NCBI GenBank assembly: GCA_023390675.1 | Contig: JAEWCK010000250.1 | Span: 1 to 7,804 of the forward strand | From: Pseudomonadota bacterium | GTDB taxonomy: Bacteria; Pseudomonadota; Alphaproteobacteria; Sphingomonadales; Sphingomonadaceae | Direction of reading: 5' to 3' | Length of the DNA stretch: 7,804 nt | Shown here: piece after piece, positions 1 to 6,800 of the stretch | Position numbering within the stretch: position 1 is the first letter of the stretch | Layout: every line of letters begins with the position of its first letter | Notes under the pieces: model-generated | The model's database searches: none | What the model was told of the DNA's origin: nothing | What the model saw: only the letters and a program-made list of their open reading frames with translations | Program-made: the position numbers and the translations under genes

Positions 1-1482
1 GGTCGTCCACTGCGTGGCCCAGACGATCGCAAGGTCCGCGTTCCTCGCCGCCGCGGCGGCAGCCTGGGGATCGCTGCCATCGACGAACTCGACGCGCGCC
101 CGGGGGGCAAGCGCGCGGAGCGCCGCAAGCGGCGAGGACGCGTGCCAGGTCACGCGCACGAAGGACGCGGCCGGGCCATTCTTCAAGGGAATCTCGATCG
201 GCACGCCGCCGACCGAGCGGACTTGCGACGAGCCGCCGCCCGAGAGCACGCCGACATCGGCATGCCCGCCGATCAGCACGATGCGCTTCGCGGTCCTGGC
301 GAGCGGCAGGACGTTGCGGTCGTTCTTGAGGAGCACGATCCCCGCCTCGGCGGCGCGCTGCGCGACTTCGGCATCCTTCGCGTAATCGATCGGTTGCACC
401 GTCTCGACCACCGGCGCGTCCATCAGTCCGGCGGCGAACATGCCGTGGAGGATGCGGCGGACCATGTCGTCGAGCCGCGCCATCGGCAGCTCTCCGCTCT
501 CGACCGCCTTCTTCAGATCGGCGCGATAGAAGGGATGCGTGTCGAGCTCGCCGCCCGATTGCTGATCGAGCCCGTTGCGCGCGGCTTTCACGGTGGAGTG
601 CACCGCGCCCCAATCCGACATCACCCAGCCGCGATAGCCCCAATCGTGCTTGAGCACGCGATTGAGCAGGAAGTCGTTCTCGCAGGCGAAGTCGCCGTTG
701 ACCGACATATAGGCGCACATCACCGATCCGGGCTGGCCCTTCTCGATCGCGATCTCGAAGGCGAGCAGATCGCTTTCGCGCAGCGCCGCCTCGCCGATCC
801 GCGCATCCATCACGAAGCGGCCGGTCTCCTGCGCGTTCAAGGCGTAGTGCTTGATCGTCGAGACGATGCGGTTCGACTGGATGCCGCGGATCGATTCCCC
901 GGCGATCGAGCCGGCGAGCAGCGGGTCCTCGCCCAGATATTCGAAATTGCGCCCGCCCCACGGATCGCGGGTCAGATTGATCCCGCCTGCGAGCATCACG
1001 TTGAAGCGCTTGGCGCGCGCCTCGCTGCCGATCATCGCGCCGCCGTCATAAGCGAGCTGCGGATCGAAGCTGGCGGCGAGCGCGAGGCCCGAAGGCATCG
1101 CCGTGGCGACATCGCCCTTGCGCTGTTCGACCTGATTGGCGACGCCGAGGCTCGCGTCGGTCTCGCGCAGCGCGGGGATGCCGAGCCGCGGGATCGCGGG
1201 CTGCTGACCGGCCGAGGGAATCATGTCGACGGGCGCCGCGGGGTCCTTCGCGAGCGGCGGGAACCACGTGTAGACGAGGCTGAGCTTCTCCTCGAGCGTC
1301 ATCGCCGCGAGCAGCATCTCGGCGCGGGCGGGCGCAGGCAGGCCGGCATCGGCCCAGGGACGCGCGGCGGCTGCATCGGCGCGCGTCTCGGCCGCCGGGT
1401 CCTGCGCATGCGCGGCGACGCCCGCCGCTACAAGGGCAAGCACTGAAACAGGCTGAGCCAAGCGCTTGAGGCCGACCAGCAT
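1..1482 (-). CDS. Exported glycoside hydrolase family 3 beta-glucosidase (partial, C-terminus beyond left edge)
   Basis: The frame is open for 494 residues with no stop before the window edge. Family 3 enzymes remove glucose (or xylose) from the non-reducing end of beta-glycosides with retention of configuration. Residues 1-27 form a signal peptide (basic start, hydrophobic core, AHAQ near cleavage), so the enzyme is exported, probably to the periplasm. Visible GH3 landmarks are MTLEEKLSL near 61-69, the PRLGIPALRETDAS region near 97-110, NLTRDPRWGGRNFEYLGEDP-type sequence near 170-187 (here DPWGGRNFEY), KHYALN near 211-216, and VMSDWGAVH near 287-295, in which Asp290 is the expected nucleophile. 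The GIVLLKND segment near 381-388 begins the alpha/beta sandwich domain. Family members often exceed 700 residues, so roughly a third is missing. ATG 1482 is chosen over ATG 1488 because GGGGAG lies 6 nt upstream of it. Substrate linkage cannot be read from sequence. Confidence 0.93.
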   Translation of the reverse strand, partial: MLVGLKRLAQPVSVLALVAAGVAAHAQDPAAETRADAAAARPWADAGLPAPARAEMLLAAMTLEEKLSLVYTWFPPLAKDPAAPVDMIPSAGQQPAIPRLGIPALRETDASLGVANQVEQRKGDVATAMPSGLALAASFDPQLAYDGGAMIGSEARAKRFNVMLAGGINLTRDPWGGRNFEYLGEDPLLAGSIAGESIRGIQSNRIVSTIKHYALNAQETGRFVMDARIGEAALRESDLLAFEIAIEKGQPGSVMCAYMSVNGDFACENDFLLNRVLKHDWGYRGWVMSDWGAVHSTVKAARNGLDQQSGGELDTHPFYRADLKKAVESGELPMARLDDMVRRILHGMFAAGLMDAPVVETVQPIDYAKDAEVAQRAAEAGIVLLKNDRNVLPLARTAKRIVLIGGHADVGVLSGGGSSQVRSVGGVPIEIPLKNGPAASFVRVTWHASSPLAALRALAPRARVEFVDGSDPQAAAAAARNADLAIVWATQWTT

Positions 1483-1488
1483 CCACAT

Positions 1489-1494
1489 CTCCCC
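1489..1494 (-). promoter_or_regulatory. Ribosome binding site deciding the GH3 start
   Basis: On the minus strand GGGGAG is followed directly by ATG at 1488 and, six bases later, by a second in-frame ATG at 1482. Only the second has usable Shine-Dalgarno spacing. The tetR gene shows the same GGGGAG with the same 6-nt gap before its ATG, which supports the choice. Confidence 0.65.
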
Positions 1495-1499
1495 GTCGA

Positions 1500-1587
1500 G
1501 GACGCAGCAGCGTCCCCCAAGCACCCGAAGGGCGCCCTTGTTGTTACGATCCAACCGGGGAGTTGCGGGCTCCGACAACGCTGTCGG
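1500..1587 (-). other. Structured 5' leader of the GH3 gene: three short hairpins
   Basis: Read on the minus strand, three small inverted repeats precede the GH3 gene. 1572-1587 has 6-bp arms (CCGACA/TGTCGG) and a 4-nt loop. 1521-1535 has a six-pair stem including one G-U pair around a UUC loop, and it overlaps the 12-bp palindrome AAGGGCGCCCTT at 1528-1539. 1500-1515 has 6-bp arms (GGACGC/GCGTCC) and a 4-nt loop, ending 5 bases before the GGGGAG ribosome binding site. None is followed by a U-run, so they do not look like terminators. The outermost one also resembles a LacI-type dyad with a central CG and could instead be an operator. No known riboswitch was recognised. 1588-1680 shows nothing I can name. 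Confidence 0.4.
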
Positions 1588-1683
1588 CAACCTCCAAGAA
1601 AGAAGGCCGATTCGGCGCCTCAGCGCCTGCGGCCAGCCTTCCAACACCCCTTCGTTCGCGGAGTCTTGCGCTCCAATGAAACT

Positions 1684-1712
1684 GTTACAGCACAATTTGA
1701 GAGCGTTCTCAA
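1684..1712 (-). promoter_or_regulatory. Predicted sigma70-type promoter of the GH3 gene
   Basis: On the minus strand TTGAGA (1712-1707, five of six matches to TTGACA) is followed after 17 bases by TGTAAC (1689-1684, four of six matches to TATAAT). Transcription would begin near 1677 and give a leader of about 195 nt. The -35 hexamer lies inside the operator-like dyads at 1697-1724, which suits repression by promoter occlusion. The heptamer GTTACAG occurs at 1684-1690 and again at 1730-1736, bracketing the dyads; its meaning is unknown. Confidence 0.45.
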
Positions 1713-1724
1713 GAACGTTCTCAA
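1697..1724. promoter_or_regulatory. Two overlapping LacI-family-style operator dyads upstream of GH3
   Basis: The first dyad, TTGAGAGCGTTCTCAA (1697-1712), is a 16-bp inverted repeat with one mismatched pair. The second, TCAAGAACGTTCTCAA (1709-1724), has a perfect 10-bp core, AGAACGTTCT. Their centres are 12 bp apart and both have the central CG typical of LacI-family operators. CGTTCTCAA is repeated directly at 1704-1712 and 1716-1724. Sugar-responsive LacI-type repressors commonly control glycosidase genes, so this is the likely control element. The regulator itself is not in the window. Confidence 0.55.
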
Positions 1725-1755
1725 AATTTGTTACAGGAACGGGTTGGAGGCTGCC

Positions 1756-1834
1756 CGTCATTCCGGCGAAAGCCGGAATCTCCCGTCGAAGCGATCGTCT
1801 GCCGCACGAGATCCCGGCGTTCGCCGGGATGACG
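1756..1834. repeat. Palindromic intergenic repeat made of two facing hairpin units
   Basis: A 27-bp unit at 1756-1782, starting CGTCATTCCGGC, recurs inverted at 1808-1834, with 24 of 27 bases matching and 25 bp between. Each unit is itself a hairpin: 1760-1779 has perfect 8-bp arms ATTCCGGC/GCCGGAAT around GAAA, and 1811-1830 has ATCCCGGC/GCCGGGAT around GTTC. From general familiarity, CGTCATTCC-type units are widely dispersed in proteobacterial intergenic regions, in the manner of REP or dRS3-like elements. It starts 12 bp past the tetR stop codon, so it could shield the 3' end of that transcript or slow polymerase. No U-run follows, so a classic intrinsic terminator is not supported. Confidence 0.8.
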
Positions 1835-1845
1835 ATCGTGTGGAA

Positions 1846-2430
1846 TCAGGCCAGCGCGGCGCCGAAGAGCGCGACCAACCGGCGACGCAGCCGCGCGTCG
1901 TCGGCGTCGCAAAGCGGATCGATTCCCATCGCGGTGCGCAGAATCCCCGCCCCCATCAGGACCGACAGGCACAAGGCGGCGCGGACCTCCGCGTCCTCGC
2001 CTTCGAGCACTGCCGAGACGGGGCACAAAATGTCGGTGTCGATCGAATCGCGGATGATCTCGGACGCCTTGGGCGAGGAGGCCGATCGCAGCAGCATCAG
2101 CAGCCGATCGACCTTGGCCGCGGTTGCCTCGCAGCTGCGCGCCTCGCCGCTCATCAGCAGGGTCGCGAAGTGTTCGGGCAGGTCCTCGCGCGCGACGTCC
2201 TGCATCATATGCTCGTCGTCGCCGCGCAACGCTTCCTTGAAGAGCTGCTCCTTGTTGCCGAAATAGCGGCCGACCAGTGCAGGATCGACGCCGGCGTCAC
2301 CCGCCACTTCGCGCAGCCCGACATTCTCGTAGCTTTCGCGCGCGAAGTGCCGGCGGGCAGAGACAAGGATCGCCTCGCGGGTCGCAGCCGCATTGCGCGC
2401 ACGGGGCGCGACCTGGATCGGCGGGATCAT
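1846..2430 (-). CDS. TetR/AcrR-family transcriptional regulator, divergent from the RND operon
   Basis: A 194-residue protein, normal for TetR repressors. The N-terminal DNA-binding domain covers about residues 14-66: a first helix around TREAILVSARRHFA, then YENVGLREVAGDAGVDPALVGRYFGNKEQLF (given in parts: turn near 43-48, recognition helix near 49-57, and the usual YFxNKEQLF end of the domain). Residues 70-194 are the helical ligand-binding and dimerisation half, which is poorly conserved as expected; it resembles the C-terminal domains of efflux-linked TetR proteins but gives no ligand. ATG 2430 is chosen because GGGGAG lies 6 nt upstream and the family domain starts soon after. The frame stays open to 2715, but an earlier start would swallow the operators and overlap the adaptor gene. 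It probably represses itself and the divergent pump genes through 2462-2501, and is released by a pump substrate. Confidence 0.92.
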   Translation of the reverse strand: MIPPIQVAPRARNAAATREAILVSARRHFARESYENVGLREVAGDAGVDPALVGRYFGNKEQLFKEALRGDDEHMMQDVAREDLPEHFATLLMSGEARSCEATAAKVDRLLMLLRSASSPKASEIIRDSIDTDILCPVSAVLEGEDAEVRAALCLSVLMGAGILRTAMGIDPLCDADDARLRRRLVALFGAALA

Positions 2431-2461
2431 GGCCCTCTCCCCTATCACCAACGCGCCTTTA

Positions 2462-2477
2462 GTCAACGATTGTGGAC
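2462..2477. promoter_or_regulatory. Secondary operator-like dyad in the tetR/adaptor intergenic region
   Basis: GTCAACGATTGTGGAC is an imperfect 16-bp inverted repeat with 12 of 16 positions symmetrical. Its GTCAACG arm is the same as the arm of the perfect palindrome at 2484-2501. The two centres are 23 bp apart, about two helical turns. It lies where the tetR promoter -10 region and start site would be, so it may be a weaker site for the same repressor. Confidence 0.45.
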
Positions 2478-2483
2478 ATTCTA

Positions 2484-2501
2484 TGTCAACGGCCGTTGAC
2501 A
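2484..2501. promoter_or_regulatory. Perfect 18-bp palindrome: predicted TetR operator carrying divergent -35 hexamers
   Basis: TGTCAACGGCCGTTGACA is identical to its reverse complement. TTGACA, the sigma70 -35 consensus, is found on the plus strand at 2496-2501 and on the minus strand at 2489-2484, pointing toward the adaptor and tetR genes. A dimer bound here would cover both -35 elements. The -10 elements are not convincing: on the minus strand TTGACT (2466-2461) lies after 17 bp, and on the plus strand the best candidate is TAGCCA (2520-2525) after 18 bp. The link to the adjacent TetR protein rests on position and symmetry. Confidence 0.7.
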
Positions 2502-2605
2502 ACGCACCTGCAAAACGCCTAGCCACCCGCCGCACGGGAGCCTTTCCGATCGAGATATGGCCCCGGAGAGGGTCGCGGCGAGGCGCCGAACCGGGGACAC
2601 GCTTT

Positions 2606-3796
2606 ATGTTTTCGAAGAAACTCCAGTTGCTTACCCCCGTCATCGCGCTCGCGCTTGCAGCATGCGGCGGCAAGGGCGACTCGGGCCCGCCCCAGCAAGG
2701 CGCACCGCCCGTCACCGTGTCTGCGCCGCTGGTGCAGGACGTGGTCGACTGGGACGAATATGTCGGCCGCTTCGAAGCGATCCAGAATGTCGAGGTGCGC
2801 CCGCGCGCATCGGGCTATCTGCAGGGCGTTTTCTTCCGCGACGGCGCCTATGTGAAGAAGGGCCAGCTGCTCTTCACGATCGATCCGCGCCAGGCGCAGG
2901 CGGCGGTCGCGCAGGCGGGAGCGCAGCTCGCCCAGGCACAGGCGACGCTCGCCAACGCCCGCACCGAGCTCGCCCGCTCGCAGACGCTCGCCGCGCAGCG
3001 CGCCGCGAGCCAGGAGGAAGTCGAGCAGCGCCAGGCCGCGGTGCGCGCGGGCCAGGCGCAGGTCGCCGCGGCGGGCGCGAACCTCCGCGCGCGCCGGCTC
3101 GATCTGGGCTTCACGCGCGTCTATGCGCCGATCAGCGGGCGCATCTCCGAGCGCAAGGTCGATGCCGGCAATTCGGTCGCCGCCGACCAGACCGTGCTGA
3201 CGACGATCGTCTCGGTCGATCCGCTCCACTTCGTGTTCCAGGGCTCGGAAGCGCTGCTGCTCAAATATCAGCGCGAAGGGGCTGGCGTCACCAACGGCAC
3301 GCCGGTGAACGTCAAGCTTTCGGACGAGAGCGATTATAGTCATCCGGGCACGCTCGACTTCGTCGACAATGCGCTCGATGCGGGCGCGGGCACGATCCGT
3401 GCGCGCGCGGTGATCCCGAACCCGGGCGGCTTCCTGAAGCCCGGCATGTTCGGCTCGCTCCGGCTCGAGGCTTCGAAGCCCTACCCCGCCCTGCTCGTCC
3501 CCGACACCGCGGTGATGGCCGATGCGGCGCGGCAGATCGTGTTCGTCGTCGACAAGTCCAACACCGTGGTCGCGCGGCCAGTGCAGACCGGACCGCTGCG
3601 CGGCAACCTCCGCGTGATCCGCGGCGGGCTGACGCGCGACGACCGCGTGATCATCGGCGGCACGCAGCGCGCGCGGCCGGGCGTCAAGGTGACGCCGCAG
3701 CCGGGCAAGATCGAAGCGCAGCCCGCGGCCGCGAGCGGTCCGCCCTCGTCGAACGCGTTGCCCGCCGGAACCGCGCTCCCCGCCGGCAAGCGCTGA
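2606..3796 (+). CDS. RND efflux periplasmic adaptor lipoprotein (MexE/OqxA-like membrane fusion protein)
   Basis: A 396-residue adaptor that bridges the inner-membrane pump and the outer-membrane channel. Residues 1-19 are a lipoprotein signal with lipobox LAAC, so Cys20 is lipidated. Order of domains: first half of the lipoyl-like fold near 61-94 (VEVRPRASGYL, then DGAYVKKGQLLFTIDP), a long Ala/Gln-rich alpha-hairpin near 96-165, the second lipoyl half near 168-205 (FTRVYAPISGRI), then beta-barrel and membrane-proximal domains to about 365. Within the hairpin Arg124, Leu128 and Ser135 match the spacing of the RLS motif that contacts TolC-type channels. The Pro/Ala/Ser-rich tail 371-396 looks disordered. 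ATG 2606 is chosen because it starts the signal peptide and follows GGGGA by 8 nt; longer in-frame starts would translate the operator. It is the first gene of the pump operon, 11 bp before the pump gene. Sequence such as DEYVGRFEA and LDFVDNALD suggests the MexE branch. Confidence 0.94.
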   Translation: MFSKKLQLLTPVIALALAACGGKGDSGPPQQGAPPVTVSAPLVQDVVDWDEYVGRFEAIQNVEVRPRASGYLQGVFFRDGAYVKKGQLLFTIDPRQAQAAVAQAGAQLAQAQATLANARTELARSQTLAAQRAASQEEVEQRQAAVRAGQAQVAAAGANLRARRLDLGFTRVYAPISGRISERKVDAGNSVAADQTVLTTIVSVDPLHFVFQGSEALLLKYQREGAGVTNGTPVNVKLSDESDYSHPGTLDFVDNALDAGAGTIRARAVIPNPGGFLKPGMFGSLRLEASKPYPALLVPDTAVMADAARQIVFVVDKSNTVVARPVQTGPLRGNLRVIRGGLTRDDRVIIGGTQRARPGVKVTPQPGKIEAQPAAASGPPSSNALPAGTALPAGKR

Positions 3797-3807
3797 GGAG
3801 CGGCAGC

Positions 3808-6800
3808 ATGGACGCCTCCCAGTCCGCCGCCGCGCCCGAGCCGGTAGAGCATAAGGGGCTTTCGAGCTTCTTCATCGAGCGCCCGATCTTCGCGGGCGTG
3901 ATCGCAGTGTTCATCACGCTGATCGGCGCGTTCGCCTATCCGCTGCTCGCGCTCTCGCAATATCCCGAGATCGCGCCGCCGACGATCGCAGTGCAGGCCT
4001 TCTATGCCGGCGCCTCGCCCGAGACGGTCGCGGAGACCGTATCCGCCCCGCTCGAGCAGGAGATCAATGGCGTCGAGGGGATGCTCTATATGAGCTCGTC
4101 CTCGACCCAGGGATCGGCGCAGATCACCGTCACCTTCAAGCCCGGCACCGATCTCGATGCGGCGCAGGTGCTCGTGCAGAATCGCGTCCAGCTCGCCGTG
4201 CCACGGCTTCCCGATCAGGTCCGCCAAGTCGGCGTGACGGTGAACAAGCAGGAATCGGGCTTCCTGATGATCGTGGCGCTGACCTCGCCCGACAACAGCC
4301 TCGACGTCGATTACATGGGCAACTACGCCAACACCTCGATCCGCGACCGGCTGCTACGCCTCGAGGGCGTCGGCTCGGTGCAGGTGTTCGGCGGCGGCAA
4401 TTATTCGATGCGCGTCTGGTTCGATCCGGACAAGGCCGCGGCGCGCAACCTGACTTCGAGCGAGATCGTCGCGGCGCTGCGCGCGCAGAACGTGCAGGTC
4501 GCGGGTGGTGCGCTCGGCCAGGCGCCGAGCGGGCGCAACAACCCCTCGTTCGAGATGCCGGTGGACGTGCAGGGCCGCCTCGCCACGGTCGAGCAATTCT
4601 CGAACATCACGGTCAAGTCCGATCCGAGCGGCGCGGCGATCACGCGGCTGGGCGACGTCGCGCGCGTCGAGCTGGGCAGCCAGGACTATTCGATCCGCGG
4701 CACCTTCGGCGGCAAGCGCGGCATCGCGCTCGCGGTGGTCCAGCAGCCGGGGGCGAACTCGCTCTCGGCGGCCGATCTCGTGCTCAAGGAAATGGAAAGC
4801 CTCAAGAAGGATTTCCCGGCGGGGCTGCAATATTCGATTCCGTACAATCCCACCGAATATGTCTCGGCCTCGGTCGAGGCCGTGCAGGAGACGTTGCTCG
4901 AAGCAGTGATCCTCGTCGTGCTCGTCGTGGTGATCTTCCTCCAGACCTGGCGCGCGGCGGTGATCCCGATCGTGGCGATCCCGATCGCATTGGTCGGCAC
5001 CTTCGCGGTGCAGCTGGCGCTCGGCTTCTCGATCAACTCGCTTTCGCTGTTCGCGCTGGTGCTCGCAGTGGGCATCGTCGTCGACGACGCGATCGTCGTG
5101 GTCGAGGCGGTTGAGAAGCACATCCGCGAAGGCATGCAGCCGCGCGAGGCTGCGCACCGGACGATGCGCGAAGTCTCGGGCGCGCTGGTCGCGATCGGGC
5201 TCGTGCTCGTCTCGGTATTCATCCCGACCGCGATGGTCGGCGGTATTCCGGGCATCTTCTACCGCCAGTTCGCAGTGACGATCGCGGCGGCGGCGGCGAT
5301 CTCGCTGGTCGTCTCGCTGACGCTGTCGCCCGCGCTCGCCGCGCTGCTGCTCAAGCCGCACCGCGAGATCGACGCCGACAGCGGGCCGCGCTGGATGCGG
5401 CCGATCAAGGTGGGCGCCGAGAAGTTCAACCAAGGCTTCGACTGGCTCTCGGACCGCTATGGCCGCGTCACCGGGCGCGTGATCCGCATGGGCGTGATCA
5501 TGATGGTCATCTATGCGGGCCTGCTCGCGCTCACCGGCTGGCGGCTCACTGCGACGCCGACGGGGTTCATTCCCGAGCAGGACCAGGGCTTTCTGATCGG
5601 CGTCGTCCAGCTGCCGCCGGGCTCGTCGCTCGACCGCACCAGCGAGATCGTCAACAAGGCCTATGACATCGCGAGCAAGACCGACGGCGTGACCGACGGC
5701 GCGGCGTTCGCCGGCCTCGACGGCGCGAGCTTCAGCGCCGCCTCGAACTCGGGCGTGTTCTTCATCAAGTTGAAGGACTGGTCCGAGCGCGGCAAGAAGC
5801 AGAGCGCCGAGGCGCTGGCCGGCCAGCTGACCGGGGCGATCGCCGGGCAGATCGAGGGCGCCAACATCTTCATGATCGCGCCGCCCGCGGTGCAGGGGCT
5901 CGGCAATGGATCGGGCTTCACGATGATGATCGAGGACAAGTCGGCCAATGGCGGCTGGCGCGGCCTCGAAGGCGCGACCGGGGCGATGATGGGCGCGGCG
6001 ATGCAGGAGCCGAAGGTCACGCAGGTCTTCTCGCTGTTCAACACCTCGACGCCCAAGATCCGCGCCGATGTCGACCGCGACAAGGCGCAGCTGCTCGGCG
6101 TCGAGCCGAGCCAGGTGTTCGACGCGATCGGGACCTATATCGGCTCGACCTATGTCAACGACTTCAACCTGCTCGGCCGCACCTTCCGCGTGACCGCGCA
6201 GGCCGAGCCTAGCGCGCGCGACGACCTGACCGATATCGGCCGGCTGCAGGTGCGCTCGAAATCGGGCGAGATGGTGCCGATCTCGGCGGTGGCGACCTTC
6301 TATCGCGACTCCGGATCGGCGCGCGTGGTGCGCTACAACCTCCAGCCCGCGGTCGAGCTGCAAGGCGCTGCCGCTCCGGGCGTCTCCTCGGGCGACGCGC
6401 TCGCGGCGATGGAGCAGTTGGCGGCGAAGACGCTGCCGCCGGGATACGGCTATGAATGGACCGGGCTCGCCTATCAGCAGAAGGCGGCGGGGAGCAGCTC
6501 GGCGCTGATCTTCGTGCTTGCGGTGGTGTTCGTGTTCCTCGTGCTCGCGGCGCAGTACGAGGCGCTGACGCTGCCGCTGGCGGTGATCCTGATCGTGCCG
6601 ATGTGCATCCTCGCCGCGATGCTGGGCGTCAATCTGCGAGGCATGGACAACAACATCCTGACGCAGGTCGGCCTCGTCGTGCTGATCGCGCTGGCGGCGA
6701 AGAACGCGATCCTGATCGTCGAGTTCGCCAAGCAGGGCGAGGAAGAGGGCATGACGCGGTTCGAGGCGGCGGTCCACGCCGCGCGCTCGCGCCTGCGGCC

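Noticed and set aside
142..1446. A 434-codon plus-strand open frame opposite the GH3 gene.
   Set aside because: The minus strand encodes clear GH3 motifs and a signal peptide over the same bases, while the plus-strand product is low-complexity and Arg/His-rich.
1046..1486. A minus-strand 146-codon frame starting at GTG 1486.
   Set aside because: It overlaps the GH3 gene in another frame, is Arg-rich and has no domain. The GH3 frame from 1482 explains the region.
1811..1830. Intrinsic terminator for tetR.
   Set aside because: The hairpin is strong, but no run of T follows on the minus strand. It is better explained as half of the palindromic repeat, though it may still affect the transcript end.
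1756..1834. CRISPR repeat-spacer unit.
   Set aside because: There are only two copies, in inverted rather than direct orientation and each a hairpin, with no further repeats nearby.
1466..2266. A plus-strand open frame across the GH3-tetR intergenic region and tetR.
   Set aside because: No ribosome site or domain, and it crosses the promoter, operators and palindromic repeat and then runs antisense to tetR.
2393..2605. An extended start for the adaptor gene at 2393 or at the in-frame ATGs that follow.
   Set aside because: It would bury the lipoprotein signal (lipobox at residues 17-20 from ATG 2606) and translate across the control region and the tetR start.
2431..2715. An extended start for the TetR gene at 2715, adding 95 residues.
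   Set aside because: The extension would run through the operator palindrome and into the adaptor gene, and has no ribosome site or TetR homology. ATG 2430 has a good ribosome site.
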